NCBI GenBank assembly: GCA_031264475.1
Contig: JAISEA010000028.1
Span: 1-5,153, forward strand
DNA length: 5,153 bases
Reading direction: 5' to 3'
From: Treponema sp.
Lineage (GTDB): Bacteria; Spirochaetota; Spirochaetia; Treponematales; Breznakiellaceae
This document shows, piece by piece, positions 1-4,857 of the stretch. Made by a program: the position numbers and the translations under genes. Below the pieces are notes generated by a model. The model had not been told where the DNA came from. It ran no database searches and saw nothing but the letters and a program-made list of their open reading frames with translations. How positions within the stretch are numbered: the stretch's first letter is position 1; every line of letters starts with the position of its first letter.

Positions 1-1
1 T

Positions 2-607
2 ACTGAAGAAGTGAAGATACCCATCTTGCCATGGACGCCGCCGCCAGATCAGCAAATTACCGTGCACAACGACCTTTTGATCGACGTACTCGATTACAAA
101 GACAGTTCTTTGAAAGATATACCCATCTGGGTAGCCGCGTATTATAATGGAGAGAATATTGAAAGTATGCCCCAATATAGCGACAAATACCTTTTTATCA
201 ACAGGCAAACCGGTAACAGACTCAACGTTCTTGGACAATTCTCCATTGAGAAAGATTTTCCCTTGTTAATCGCAAGCCGTGTTCAGAACGCGCTGATTCA
301 CGATCTTAATACCTATCCAGACGCGGTATACGGCGCTTTCTTTGAAGAAACAGTTAAGGCTTTTTACGATGCGAAGTTCGAGGGCGTTCTCAAAGAGGAC
401 GATTTTTGGATAAAACGCCAGATTACGCGGGAGGACGAGACCCGTGGTGAAGTATTTGACTTTTTAACAATGGTGTCAGTTGACAGAAGACTTCTCGCCT
501 CCCAGATAAATACCCTACTATCCAGCGTGAATCCGTCCAAGAAAACCACGAATGACCAAGCGACTGCGGTTACGTACATTAAAAATAATTTTCTCAATAA
601 TTTCTGA
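2..607 (+). CDS. Conserved hypothetical protein, C-terminal part (5' end outside window)
   Basis: The reading frame is open from the first bases of the window to a TGA at 605-607, so this is the last ~201 residues of a longer protein. The GTG at position 11 is probably an internal valine codon, because the frame continues upstream of it and no ribosome-binding site precedes it. The visible part is soluble-looking, with no membrane segment, and is rich in aromatic and acidic residues. Recognisable stretches are DKYLFINRQTGNRLNVLGQF, FPLLIASRVQNALIHDLN, YGAFFEETVKAFYDAKFEG and EDDFWIKRQ, and it ends in an Asn-rich tail. The pattern of a predicted alpha-helical segment followed by a DDFW motif and a 'VSVDRRLLASQI' helix reminds me of a hypothetical (possibly lipoprotein) family in Treponema; that is memory-based inference and no function is known to me. 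It converges on the xylanase gene, with a hairpin between the stop codons. Confidence 0.75.
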   Translation, partial: TEEVKIPILPWTPPPDQQITVHNDLLIDVLDYKDSSLKDIPIWVAAYYNGENIESMPQYSDKYLFINRQTGNRLNVLGQFSIEKDFPLLIASRVQNALIHDLNTYPDAVYGAFFEETVKAFYDAKFEGVLKEDDFWIKRQITREDETRGEVFDFLTMVSVDRRLLASQINTLLSSVNPSKKTTNDQATAVTYIKNNFLNNF

Positions 608-623
608 CAGCCGTAAGGACAGC

Positions 624-655
624 TTCCTCTCACCGTATAAATACGATGAGAGGAA
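624..655. terminator. Hairpin between convergent genes, candidate bidirectional terminator
   Basis: TTCCTCTCA (624-632) pairs perfectly with TGAGAGGAA (647-655). After one C/A mismatch the stem continues with CGTA (634-637) against TACG (642-645), around a TAAA loop. This 32-base structure lies 16 bases past the left gene's stop and 20 bases past the xylanase stop, exactly where a shared terminator is expected. No T-tract follows on either strand, so it is not a canonical intrinsic terminator. It could act with Rho or as an mRNA 3'-end stabiliser. Confidence 0.55.
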
Positions 656-675
656 CGTGGGGGCTACCGTGCGAC

Positions 676-2328
676 TTATTGTTTCGTCAGCTTTAGAAGT
701 CCCAGCCCAGACGTGTCCTGATATGAGCTACCCGATAAATCGTTCCACATAGCGACGCTTTGGCGGGCGCCTTGAGCTGAAGCGCCGTTGATTTGCGCGT
801 CAAAGCCGATGACGTCTCCTTCTTTTGCGGTTATGGTCCGAAGCGGTATTTTGAGACTGACGGTGTAACTTCTACCGGAGACGTTTGCCCATGACTCAAA
901 GCCTTCAGATATGGATGCGGGGTTAAAGGTCGCTTCGTTGTCAAAATTTACCCGATATTGACCGTCGTCTTTTTCATAGAAAGGCGTCTTTCCGTTGTTT
1001 TCGTCAATGAACACTTCTACGGAATCTTGTTCATAAGCGTTTTGATTTGCCTTGTTCATTTCCGCGTTATTGACATTCACCAACACGTAAAGGCTGTTTT
1101 CATCCCAAAGGACTTTTGCGGTACCGGACGCGCCCTGCCACGCCATAAGATAGCTGTCTATAGGAATTGCGGGCGCTTGAGACCATGCGGTTGTGTCCGT
1201 TAGGTTCGGCGTGCCATAGACAGCCTCGGACTGTTTCGCTTCTTTTGCTTCTACATCCACCTTGTTTTCCGCGATGAATTTGTCTGGATCTAGCGCCGCG
1301 AAGAAAGCGGGTTTAGGGCTGAGGTTGCCGTCGAACATGGTTGGGCAAGCTTCCTTGCGCCAACTAGAGCTGTCGTCAATTCCCCACATAGTAACGCGCC
1401 CAATATGATCAGCGTATTGCTTGAACACGTTGAAAAGCGCGGCATAGACGAGTCCCTGCGTTATCTTCTGGGCATCGGTCTGTTTGCCTCCTTCGCCGCT
1501 CTGTATGTCGAGTTCTGTGATACTCACTTCCACGCCGAGGGAGATGAATCGTTGCAGGGAATTTTCCACATTCGCGGGATTGGTATGAGAACTATAATGT
1601 CCTTGCATACCGATGCCGTCGACGAGCGGTCTACCGTTTACGTCTGGGTTTCTTTCGTTGATGTCCTTTACCATGTTGTAGACTGCGGTTGCCTTGTTTG
1701 TGTTGTCGAGGTTGTAGTCGTTGTAGTAGAGTTTGGCGGCGGGGTCAGCCTCGCGCGCGGCTTTGAAGACGATTTCCACATAATCCGCACCGATAGCTGT
1801 TAGCCAGGGGCTTTGGCGGAGGCTTGCCTTCCAGTCTGCTGGATTAGCGGGATTGTCCGCGACAGCTTCGTTGAGCACGTCCCACGAGATGACTCTATCC
1901 TTGAAATGTTCCGCGACTGTTTTCGCGTGGGTGGTGAGGTTAGCGACAGCCTCGTCGCGGGGGACGCCTTCGTTCATCCACGTGGGGGACTGTTGGTGCC
2001 ACGCCAGCGTATGCCCATGAACTTTGAGTCCCTGGGAGAGCGCCTTGTTGACAATGGCATCCGCGTCGTCAAAGGTGAATACGCCCTTTGTCTTCTGTAG
2101 GTATTGGGGTTTCATGTCGTTTTCCGCGGTGGCGATGTTATGGTGGGTCGTCAGGATATTGTAAAGCGAGTCGTCCATATTCGCTCCTTTTACGATATTA
2201 CCGATGAGAAAATAGTCCGCATAAGCATCCTTTAGAGTCTGTGTTTTCTGCATGACCGCTTCCTTTTCCTTCGCGCATCCGCTTGTCAAGAGCGCCGCGA
2301 GCAGGCATAAAATGATTTTTTTTAGCAT
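676..2328 (-). CDS. Endo-1,4-beta-xylanase, GH10 lipoprotein with C-terminal CBM9-like module
   Basis: It hydrolyses internal beta-1,4 bonds of xylan, probably on the cell surface. Residues 1-18 form a lipoprotein signal (MLKK, hydrophobic core, lipobox LTSGC with Cys18 as the lipidated residue). The GH10 barrel spans about 31-350: ENDMK (69-73) and GHTLAWH (105-111) line the substrate cleft, WDVLNEAV carries the acid/base Glu154, YYNDYN (201-206) and GIGMQGHY (238-245) are family motifs, ITELDI carries the nucleophile Glu272, and MWGIDDSSSW (314-323) closes the cleft. A Lys/Glu/Ala-rich linker (353-370) leads to a CBM9-like domain (about 372-548) with DSVEVFID (435-442), GFDAQING (508-515) and an aromatic Trp528; CBM9 modules bind reducing ends of glycans. 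ATG at 2326-2328 is preceded by AAGGAG (2335-2340) six bases away. All key catalytic residues are present, so it should be active. It is monocistronic and convergent with its downstream neighbour. Confidence 0.96.
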   Translation of the reverse strand: MLKKIILCLLAALLTSGCAKEKEAVMQKTQTLKDAYADYFLIGNIVKGANMDDSLYNILTTHHNIATAENDMKPQYLQKTKGVFTFDDADAIVNKALSQGLKVHGHTLAWHQQSPTWMNEGVPRDEAVANLTTHAKTVAEHFKDRVISWDVLNEAVADNPANPADWKASLRQSPWLTAIGADYVEIVFKAAREADPAAKLYYNDYNLDNTNKATAVYNMVKDINERNPDVNGRPLVDGIGMQGHYSSHTNPANVENSLQRFISLGVEVSITELDIQSGEGGKQTDAQKITQGLVYAALFNVFKQYADHIGRVTMWGIDDSSSWRKEACPTMFDGNLSPKPAFFAALDPDKFIAENKVDVEAKEAKQSEAVYGTPNLTDTTAWSQAPAIPIDSYLMAWQGASGTAKVLWDENSLYVLVNVNNAEMNKANQNAYEQDSVEVFIDENNGKTPFYEKDDGQYRVNFDNEATFNPASISEGFESWANVSGRSYTVSLKIPLRTITAKEGDVIGFDAQINGASAQGARQSVAMWNDLSGSSYQDTSGLGLLKLTKQ

Positions 2329-2350
2329 AGAATACTCCTTGCTTTAGATT

Positions 2351-2383
2351 TGTTAGCGCATGAATGTACTTTTGTTGCTAACA
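2351..2383. promoter_or_regulatory. Inverted repeat in xylanase leader, candidate operator
   Basis: TGTTAGC (2351-2357) and GCTAACA (2377-2383) form a perfect 7-bp inverted repeat with 19 bases between. It lies between the proposed xylanase promoter and its ribosome-binding site, where a bound repressor would block transcription or an RNA hairpin could form. TGTTAGCGC at the left arm resembles half of palindromic sugar-repressor (LacI-family) operators of the TGTTAGCGCTAACA type, but the 19-base separation is not typical of that family, so the regulator is undetermined. Confidence 0.35.
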
Positions 2384-2398
2384 GGCTTTCGTTATGTT

Positions 2399-2427
2399 AT
2401 TGTAGCGAAAATAACCAATTTAGTCCA
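2399..2427 (-). promoter_or_regulatory. Candidate sigma-70 promoter of the xylanase gene
   Basis: On the minus strand, TGGACT (2422-2427, 4 of 6 to TTGACA) is followed after exactly 17 bases by TACAAT (2399-2404, 5 of 6 to TATAAT). Transcription would start near 2392, giving a leader of about 64 bases that contains the inverted repeat at 2351-2383 and the AAGGAG site. The spacing is ideal and the position fits; no experimental support is available from the sequence. Confidence 0.5.
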
Positions 2428-2447
2428 GACTTTATAATCATAGTCCG

Positions 2448-2466
2448 TAACACCCAAAGGGTGTTA
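2448..2466. repeat. Perfect compact hairpin upstream of the xylanase promoter
   Basis: TAACACCC (2448-2455) and GGGTGTTA (2459-2466) form an 8-bp perfect stem with an AAA loop. It lies about 20 bp upstream of the proposed xylanase -35 box. It could be an activator or repressor site, or a transcript-end hairpin for the minus-strand DNA further upstream, but no T-run follows on either strand. Two more GGGTGTT copies occur downstream (about 2479-2485 and 2533-2539), so this heptamer is enriched locally. Confidence 0.45.
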
Positions 2467-2489
2467 AATACTTCACAGGGGTGTTGTTT

Positions 2490-2594
2490 GTTGTTAGGAA
2501 GGCAGGCACAGCCTGTTGGACGACTTCACAATGGGTGTTGTTAGAAAGGTAGCGCCGCTCTGGCTCCGGACAAGCGAAGCGAAGTCGTACAGGC
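2490..2594. repeat. Intergenic block of interlocking inverted and direct repeats
   Basis: CAGGC-ACA-GCCTG (2503-2515) is a perfect 5-bp hairpin. The same GCCTGT (2511-2516) can instead pair with ACAGGC at 2589-2594, extending a perfect 8-bp pairing of ACGACTTC (2520-2527) with GAAGTCGT (2581-2588) after a 3-base bulge; the two foldings exclude each other. A near-direct repeat also occurs: GTTGTTAGGAAGGCAG (2490-2505) and GTTGTTAGAAAGGTAG (2537-2552), 14 of 16 identical. The block is not shared with the second repeat copy at 4094. No gene is visible here; I do not recognise a known RNA family. Confidence 0.4.
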
Positions 2595-2597
2595 ATA

Positions 2598-2826
2598 ATC
2601 AGGAGGGGGGCGCGTCTTTCCCTAAACGGAGGACGGCACACAGACACCCTTGTGGTGCGCCCCCCTGTCTCCAGACCCCTTCGGGGTCTTCCGCCACCCC
2701 CCAACCCGCACGGTGCGACGCGGTGTCTGACACCACCGCCCCAAATAACAAAGAGCAGGAGACCTGCGCTTCGATACCTCTTTCTACTCTTTGCTCGCCC
2801 GTCTTCCTTTACTCATTGCTCATTAC
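2598..2826 (+). repeat. GC-rich structured interspersed repeat, copy 1
   Basis: A block of about 229 bases beginning ATCAGGAGG recurs almost unchanged at 4094-4431 in the same orientation. Parts in order: AGGGGGGCGC (2604-2613) paired with GCGCCCCCCT (2657-2666); a hairpin AGACCCCTTCGGGGTCT (2673-2689); a C-rich strip; a palindrome CGCAC-G-GTGCG (2708-2718); GGTGTC-T-GACACC (2722-2734); GCAGG-AGA-CCTGC (2755-2767); CAAAGAG...CTCTTTG arms; then ACTCATTGCTCATTACT low-complexity DNA. No credible gene is present: several frames are open only because of composition bias. It resembles a non-autonomous mobile or REP-like element, but no terminal inverted repeats or target duplications are evident. 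Confidence 0.85.
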
Positions 2827-2867
2827 TATTTCCTCCGAGTCTGACACCGCCGCGCCCCGTAAAAGGC

Positions 2868-2894
2868 TTGATCTTTCTACGTTTGCCCTATACT
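2868..2894 (+). promoter_or_regulatory. Candidate promoter of the DUF1858/iron-sulfur operon
   Basis: TTGATC (2868-2873) and TATACT (2889-2894) are separated by 15 bases, shorter than ideal; overlapping TATATA at 2894-2899 would give a 20-base spacer. It is the best -35/-10 pair between copy 1 of the repeat and the operon. Transcription from about 2901 would give a ~120-base leader containing the inverted repeat at 2918-2955. Confidence 0.35.
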
Positions 2895-2917
2895 ATATAG
2901 ATGAAAGACGGAGTTGA

Positions 2918-2955
2918 AGTATGCTATACCAAACAAGACTTTATACAAGCATACT
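2918..2955. promoter_or_regulatory. Inverted repeat in leader of the iron-sulfur operon
   Basis: AGTATGCT (2918-2925) and AGCATACT (2948-2955) form a perfect 8-bp inverted repeat with 22 bases between. It lies downstream of the proposed promoter and 68 bases before the first start codon. It may be an operator for a dimeric regulator or a leader-RNA stem; the regulator is unknown. Confidence 0.35.
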
Positions 2956-3023
2956 CACGAAGGCGGCGTAGCCCGTCCATGCGCTCTGTTTGAACAAATA
3001 TCTCTATGGAGGAGTGTATATTT

Positions 3024-3269
3024 ATGGATATAAATTTAGAAACAAAAATCGCGGCAATGTTGGATGCTTACCCATTGCTGGAAACGACGTTGGTGGAGGT
3101 ATCTCCCCTGTTTGCCAATCTGAAAAACCCTATTCTGCGAAATACGGTCGCTAAGGTGACTAGTCTTCAGCATGCCGCGAAAAAGGCTGGTATTTCCCCG
3201 GATGAAATGCTACAGGTAGTACGCAAAGCGGCTGGTCTCAGTGAAAATGTAACTAAAGTGGAGGTATGA
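3024..3269 (+). CDS. DUF1858 domain protein (81 aa)
   Basis: A small, soluble, mostly helical protein that matches the DUF1858 pattern: an N-terminal 'INLETKIAAMLDAYPLLETTLVEVSPLF' region, followed by 'LKNPILRNTVAKVTSLQHAAKKAGI' and 'PDEMLQVVRKAAG'. In this family the domain occurs alone or fused to redox and PAS-type proteins; its biochemical role is not established. It has no cysteines. I chose ATG at 3024 because GGAGGAG (3008-3014) lies nine bases upstream; the earlier in-frame ATG at 3006 overlaps that ribosome-binding site and has none of its own. The stop at 3267-3269 is 3 bases before the next start, and the GGAGG of the next gene lies inside this one, so the two are translationally coupled. 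The partnership suggests an accessory to, or sensor for, the iron-sulfur protein, which is inference. Confidence 0.85.
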   Translation: MDINLETKIAAMLDAYPLLETTLVEVSPLFANLKNPILRNTVAKVTSLQHAAKKAGISPDEMLQVVRKAAGLSENVTKVEV

Positions 3270-3272
3270 GGA

Positions 3273-4088
3273 ATGAAGCGGACGGTTGTTAAAATTGACG
3301 AAATCCTCTGTAACGGGTGTGGTCTCTGTGTGGACGGGTGCCATGAAGGGGCATTGCAATTGATTGACGGGAAGGCGCGTATCATCAACGAAACCTTTTG
3401 TGACGGATTAGGGGCGTGTATCGGCGAATGTCCGGTAGGGGCGATACAGACTGAAGAAAAAGAAGCCGAATCGTATGATGAGTATGCCGTAATGGAGAAA
3501 CTTGTCTCAAAAGGTGAGAAAACCATTAAGGCTCATTTGCTCCATCTGAAAGAGCATAATGAAATCGTATATGTTAAGCAGGGTTTGCAGTACCTTGAAG
3601 AACATAATATAAAAATTGATACGCAAGCCATTAAAAACGCCGGTGGGTGTCCCGGAAGCATGGCTGTATCCTTTAAACGCTCCGATAATTCGGATAATGA
3701 GATAGGTTCTCAATTATCCCACTGGCCGATTCAGTTACATTTATTGAATCCTCAGGCATCTTATTTTAAGGATGCGGATATGATCCTTGCGGCTGATTGT
3801 TCTTCCTATGCGTTTGGCAATTTTCACAACCGCTTCTTGAAGAATCATACGCTTGCTATCGCGTGTCCCAAATTAGACAGTGATAAAGAAGAGTATGTGG
3901 AAAAAATAACAACAATGGTTGATATTGCCAATATCAATACGCTTATGGTTGTTATCATGGAAGTTCCTTGTTGCGGAGGATTATTACAGTTGGCGCAACA
4001 GGCGGTTAAGAACGCTAAGCGAAAAATCCCCATAAAAAAGATAGTAGTTGGGATAAAAGGGGATATATTAAAAGAAGAATGGATATGA
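3273..4088 (+). CDS. Ferredoxin-like iron-sulfur protein with Cys-rich C-terminal domain (271 aa)
   Basis: A cytoplasmic iron-sulfur protein, probably for anaerobic electron transfer. Residues 1-60 are a bacterial-type ferredoxin domain: first motif Cys13-X2-Cys16-X2-Cys19-X3-Cys23 (CNGCGLCVDGC), second motif CDGLGACIGECP, in which Cys43, Cys49 and Cys53 are present but the expected second Cys is Leu46. From memory, the CDGLGAC form is typical of this family rather than a local mutation, and implies an altered second cluster. The rest (about 70-271) adds further cysteines: GGCPGS (Cys126), ADCSSYAFGNFH (Cys176), ACPKLD (Cys198) and EVPCCGG (Cys233, Cys234), which may bind metal or another cluster. 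There are no transmembrane helices. The start ATG follows GGAGG (3260-3264) by eight bases. It is the second gene of an operon with the DUF1858 gene, and a structured repeat starts 5 bases past its stop codon. The substrate and partner are unknown. Confidence 0.88.
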   Translation: MKRTVVKIDEILCNGCGLCVDGCHEGALQLIDGKARIINETFCDGLGACIGECPVGAIQTEEKEAESYDEYAVMEKLVSKGEKTIKAHLLHLKEHNEIVYVKQGLQYLEEHNIKIDTQAIKNAGGCPGSMAVSFKRSDNSDNEIGSQLSHWPIQLHLLNPQASYFKDADMILAADCSSYAFGNFHNRFLKNHTLAIACPKLDSDKEEYVEKITTMVDIANINTLMVVIMEVPCCGGLLQLAQQAVKNAKRKIPIKKIVVGIKGDILKEEWI

Positions 4089-4093
4089 TAAAT

Positions 4094-4431
4094 ATCAGGA
4101 GGGGAGGCGCGTCTTTCCCTAAACGGAGGACGGCACACAGACGCCCTTGTGGTGCGCCCCCCTGTCTCCAGCCCGCTTGCGCGGTCTTCCGCCACCCCCC
4201 AACCCGCACGGTGCGACGCGGTGTCTGACACTATTGCCCCCGACACCATCACTGTCCCCGACACAGTGTCTGACACCACCGCCACTGCCCCCGACACTAC
4301 CACTACCCTCGACATGGTGTCTGACACCACCGCCCCCACCCAAATAACAAAGAGCAGGAGACCCGCGCTTCGATACCTCTTTCTACTCTTTGCTCGCCCA
4401 TCTTCCTTTACTCATTACTAACTGTTCATTA
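4094..4431 (+). repeat. GC-rich structured interspersed repeat, copy 2 (expanded)
   Basis: Same order and orientation as copy 1 (2598-2826), starting ATCAGGAGG five bases after the iron-sulfur stop codon. By eye, the first ~138 bases differ from copy 1 only by one inserted A (4105), one A/G change and a cluster of changes inside one hairpin (4170-4187). It then carries about 96 extra bases made of repeated GTGTCTGACAC modules and a few extra C-rich bases before the shared AAATAACAAAGAGCAGGAG segment. It ends in CATTACT-type DNA. Its hairpins lie where the operon transcript must end, so it may also serve as terminator. Confidence 0.85.
4221..4327 (+). repeat. Tandem expansion of a GTGTCTGACAC palindrome inside copy 2
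   Basis: The palindrome GTGTC-T-GACAC occurs at 4221-4231, 4266-4276 and 4317-4327, at distances of 45 and 51 bases; copy 1 has a single one at 2723-2733. Between them are degenerate CCCCGACAC units and ACC/ACT trinucleotide runs. All successive GACAC/GACAT starts (4227, 4242, 4260, 4272, 4293, 4311, 4323) are spaced by multiples of three. Confidence 0.8.
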
Positions 4432-4464
4432 CTCATTATTCTTCTTCCTTTGCTCATTACTCTT
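4405..4464 (+). repeat. CATTACT-type low-complexity tract
   Basis: Four imperfect copies of a (CT)CATTACT / TTCATTACT motif interspersed with CTTCTTCCTTT pyrimidine runs bridge copy 2 of the interspersed repeat and the 42-bp array. A shorter version ends copy 1 (2811-2826). This looks like slippage-prone spacer DNA; no gene or signal is seen. Confidence 0.6.
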
Positions 4465-4740
4465 GGAGGTTCAAAAGTTATACTGTAGATGTCTGCGATT
4501 ATAATCGGAGGTTCAGAAGTTATACTGTAGATGTTTGCGGTTATAATCGGAGATTCAGAAATTATACTGTAGATGTTTGCGATTATAATCGGAATGTTAG
4601 AAGTTATACTGTAGATGTCTGCGATTATAATCGGAAGGTTAGAAGTTATACTGTAGATGTCTACGATTATAATCAGAGGTTCAGAAGTTATACTGTAGAT
4701 GTCTGCGATTATAATCGGAGGTTTAGAAGTTATAACGTAA
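4465..4740 (+). repeat. Array of 42-bp tandem repeats (six full units plus a partial seventh)
   Basis: Units start at 4465, 4507, 4549, 4591, 4633 and 4675, with a partial unit from 4717 that decays after GTTATA. The period is exactly 42 bp with no insertion or deletion. Each unit has an invariant core TTATACTGTAGATGT and a palindrome CGATTATAATCG (perfect in four units, one change in the second and fifth); changes concentrate in the linker GGAGGTTCAGAAG. Units are contiguous, so there are no spacers as in CRISPR. The array runs directly into the promoter at 4745. 42 bp is close to four helical turns, so identical sites would face the same side of the DNA. Confidence 0.95.
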
Positions 4741-4744
4741 GTGG

Positions 4745-4773
4745 TTGACAGTATGACGCGGAAAGGTTATACT
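4745..4773 (+). promoter_or_regulatory. Strong sigma-70-type promoter of the downstream hypothetical gene
   Basis: A perfect -35 TTGACA (4745-4750) is followed after 17 bases by TATACT (4768-4773, 5 of 6), with TATAAT immediately overlapping at 4773-4778. Transcription would begin near 4780, giving a leader of about 78 bases. The -10 surroundings (GTTATACT) match the core of the adjacent 42-bp repeats. Confidence 0.75.
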
Positions 4774-4857
4774 ATAATGGTAATTGACTTTTTTATGAGA
4801 GGTAGTCGCTATCTTTTATGGAAAAGGCTCAAATTTTATCATTAGGAAGGTGTTTTT

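Noticed and set aside
11..13. GTG at position 11 as the true start of the first gene
   Set aside because: The frame is already open upstream to the window edge, and there is no Shine-Dalgarno site at suitable spacing.
958..2100. Plus-strand open frames inside the xylanase gene
   Set aside because: They are antisense to a gene with complete GH10 motifs and have no recognisable domains.
2516..2917. Proline/serine-rich open frames across both copies of the interspersed repeat, on both strands
   Set aside because: Several frames are open at once because of GC-rich, stop-poor sequence; there are no ribosome-binding sites, and the frames end differently in the two copies.
3006..3023. Upstream ATG for the DUF1858 gene
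   Set aside because: This ATG overlaps the GGAGGAG that serves the ATG at 3024, and no ribosome-binding site precedes it.
2598..4431. Composite transposon flanked by insertion sequences
   Set aside because: The flanking copies carry no transposase, no terminal inverted repeats and no evident target-site duplication.
4465..4740. CRISPR array
   Set aside because: Units are directly contiguous with no unique spacers, and no cas gene is visible.
4422..4748. Open frame through the 42-bp array encoding a repeated 14-residue peptide (YTVDVCDYNRRFRS)
   Set aside because: It has no ATG, GTG or TTG start and no ribosome-binding site. The opposite strand is also open through the array (SEPPIIIADIYSIT), and non-synonymous differences are as common as silent ones. 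A 42-bp period keeps any frame by itself.
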